Shown: piece after piece, positions 62,195 through 64,000 of the stretch
How positions within the stretch are numbered: the first letter of the stretch is position 1
How the letters are laid out: the number at the start of each line of letters is the position of its first letter
NCBI RefSeq assembly: GCF_037975245.1
Contig: NC_092579.1
Location: 17,012,178-17,076,177, forward strand
Source: Apostichopus japonicus
Taxonomy: Eukaryota; Echinodermata; Holothuroidea; Aspidochirotida; Stichopodidae
Direction: 5' to 3'
DNA: 64,000 bases
Program-made: the position numbers and the translations under genes
Notes under the pieces: generated by a model
Told to the model about the DNA's origin: nothing
The model's database searches: none
Seen by the model: only the letters and a program-made list of their open reading frames with translations

Positions 62195-62441
62195 TCAATT
62201 AACGCCATTCATCTTCAGCACCCAAGCATAGTCACAAGGGAGTTGAGGTCCTGCCAGTGGAGGGAACTGCACAGTCATTGTCACACCTGGTTTGGCACCT
62301 TTGCTCCACTGAAGAGGGGTCTTTACTCCCAACATAGTCACCACTGTACTTGCAGATGGTGCTGGCGCGCCGAGGTCCAGGGTGTTGTCCTTAGGCCAAT
62401 CCAGAACAAACGCGTATACTGAAGAGTTCTTCATGGTGTAC
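62195..62441 (-). CDS. second fucosidase, last exon
   Basis: 247 nt to TGA at 62197-62195. It encodes the C-terminal beta domain, with the same length and intron position as exon 8 of the first gene. Confidence 0.93.
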
Positions 62442-63559
62442 CTGAGATGGGACATCAAAATAATGATACAATTACAGAAGTCTGTGATGATCTCAAATAC
62501 AGATTTTTTCCTGCTTTTCCTCAGCCCCCCCTCCAAACCCTTCCACCCCCCCCAAAAAAATTCATATCAGCTTAATTGAAGATATCAAGAAAATCACATA
62601 GAGAAAAATAACTATGGAACAGATATACAGATTATTGACTCAATTTATGCTGCGTTAAGTTATTCTATTATTCTATTTTTTACTGGAATTAGATTTGTCA
62701 TTTGACAAAACTTTTTCTTTGTTTTACTGCAGCATCACATACTGTGAGAAAGTGGAAGCGTTTGATATCAAATAGGCATAAAAAGGCAGTACTTTTTTCA
62801 CTTGCTTTGACTGGAAATTATAGTCCTTTGCTAATAGACAAAATGCTTTTCAAAAATTTATGCCACTGCTCAAAAGATCATGTTATGCATTTTTAATTAT
62901 GTCACATGAGACACTTTAACTCAAGAAAGCTTGTTACTTTTCAAAATACATGTTCACATTTTGGCTAGGCTTAGAACACTTTCTGATGACAGGTACGTAA
63001 GCCTAGCCCCTACATTGTATATAGCATCATCAGAGATGATATCATTTCCTGTGATCAACTATCAACTCTGATTGCCAACATAATGTACCATTTTAGGCAG
63101 GAAAAAATATTTCAACAGATGCATAAAGGTGGAATATTTTCAAATTGATTTCATTTATGAATTTATTGGATGATAAGACCACATTCTGAAAAGTAGCAAG
63201 CAATTTTTATTAGGTACATTGTAAAACATGTGTTGCAACAGTAAATACAACCAGCTCACAATTTCATTTGTGTGTGACATGTGTGCTAGGGTAACAAATC
63301 AACTTACGTTCAAGTACAACAAACTTTTTTGGCTTCTTGCTTTCATTCCAAAGCATTTAATTGATTGCCACCATTTAGTTTATCTTACCATACTCCAGGG
63401 GTAAGGGTATCATTTTGAGCTCTCCATGGGTTTGATGCATACACTGCCTCTCCATTGACACCGAGCCAGGCACCGGTTTGTCGCAGCCTCTCCTCAAAGA
63501 TGGGAATAATGCGACCATCATGAGTTGGTCCAAAGTTCATCAGGAGGTTACCACCACAA
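62195..63559 (-). CDS. second alpha-L-fucosidase (GH29), last two exons only (partial)
   Basis: Tandem paralogue of the 42-55.9-kb gene, same strand, running off the right edge. Exon 63389-63559 (171 nt; acceptor TTCTTCAG, donor GTAAGA) reads [20 protein letters not shown] then [20 protein letters not shown] and [16 protein letters not shown]. Exon 62195-62441 (247 nt; acceptor CCATCTCAG) reads [20 protein letters not shown] and ends [13 protein letters not shown] before TGA. Exon lengths and phases equal those of the first gene and the proteins are very similar, so this is a tandem duplication. Whether it also carries alternative exons 4 and 5 cannot be seen here. Confidence 0.92.
63389..63559 (-). 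CDS. second fucosidase, penultimate exon
   Basis: 171 nt, entering in phase 2 (AG|T gives Ser) and leaving in phase 2 (TG|G gives Trp). It encodes the [10 protein letters not shown] segment at the end of the catalytic barrel. Confidence 0.92.
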
Positions 63560-63702
63560 CTGAAGAAGAGAAATTTTGAATAAAGAGCTTTTACTAAGAT
63601 GGTCTGAAATTATTGCAAAGAAAAAACCCCAGTGACTTACTGCCTCTTCTGCTCTCGAAACAAAGCAACATGATGAAAGTCACAGCCTCTATGAACCACT
63701 CA

Positions 63703-63800
63703 CTGGCAGATTAACAAACGTACCAGTTGCAGATTCACAAACGTACCAGTGGCAGATTCACAAACGTACCAGTGGCAGATTCACAAACGTACCAGTGATG
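63703..63800. repeat. 23-bp minisatellite in an intron of the second fucosidase gene
   Basis: Four near-identical copies of GCAGATTCACAAACGTACCA plus three bases, starting from a variant with ATTAACAAACG. It lies about 145 bases upstream (minus strand) of the penultimate exon. Confidence 0.9.
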
Positions 63801-64000
63801 TCATGTTAATACTCCAAAATTTGGCTTGGTTTGGGTATTTGTGAACAATAATACTGACCTGTCTCCTTTCACTATAAACAAATTAATAACCTTTTGTAGT
63901 TAGCTGTAACCAAGAAGAATGTCAACAGGGACACCTTCCTCTTCTTCCCTCCTCAACCAATTTGAAAAACTACAATTACTGGCGAGGAGGGCGGGTGCAG

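Overview
This is a gene-poor, AT-rich eukaryotic (animal) window. It has long introns with GT-AG borders, many (TA)n microsatellites, many poly-G/poly-C runs, tandem minisatellites and small non-autonomous DNA transposons. No bacterial, viral or CRISPR features are visible. The readable proteins are metazoan: a RASD/Dexras-Rhes-type Ras GTPase, a SANS/ANKS4B-type ankyrin-SAM scaffold and FUCA1-type alpha-L-fucosidases. A marine invertebrate deuterostome such as an echinoderm is a reasonable guess from gene and repeat style, but the sequence alone does not prove it.

Layout. 1-16.4 kb is gene-free apart from repeats: hAT-type MITEs at 7.8-8.2 kb, a nested or mosaic repeat block at 9.2-11.4 kb and a 36-bp minisatellite at 14.9 kb. 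16.42-16.99 kb (+) holds the terminal coding exon of a RASD1/RASD2-like GTPase; its P-loop exon is not visible upstream. 17-29 kb is gene-free, with diverged ~130-bp repeats near 19.3 kb, a G-rich tract at 22.3 kb and a three-copy ~487-bp tandem repeat at 23.7-25.1 kb. 29.7-33.4 kb (-) is a complete two-exon SANS/ANKS4B-like gene of 389 aa, with a tRNA-derived SINE in its intron. 34.9-40 kb is repeats: a higher-order minisatellite, a fold-back MITE, a long palindrome and a second copy of the 7.8-kb MITE.

42.0-55.9 kb (-) is a complete secreted alpha-L-fucosidase gene (GH29) with eight coding positions, probably preceded by a non-coding first exon near 60.4 kb. At 62.2-63.6 kb (-) lie the last two exons of a second, tandem fucosidase gene that begins outside the window.

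The most interesting finding is in the complete fucosidase gene. Two successive coding exons, those forming the active-site region, are each present in two diverged, phase-matched copies (4a/4b and 5a/5b). Including both members of either pair would shift the frame, and 4a and 4b are only 57 nt apart. This is the architecture of mutually exclusive exons and predicts up to four enzyme isoforms that differ in the loop after the catalytic nucleophile and in the conserved His-Gly-Gly region. I assembled the exons by hand from splice-site phase and protein similarity; nothing was searched or computed.
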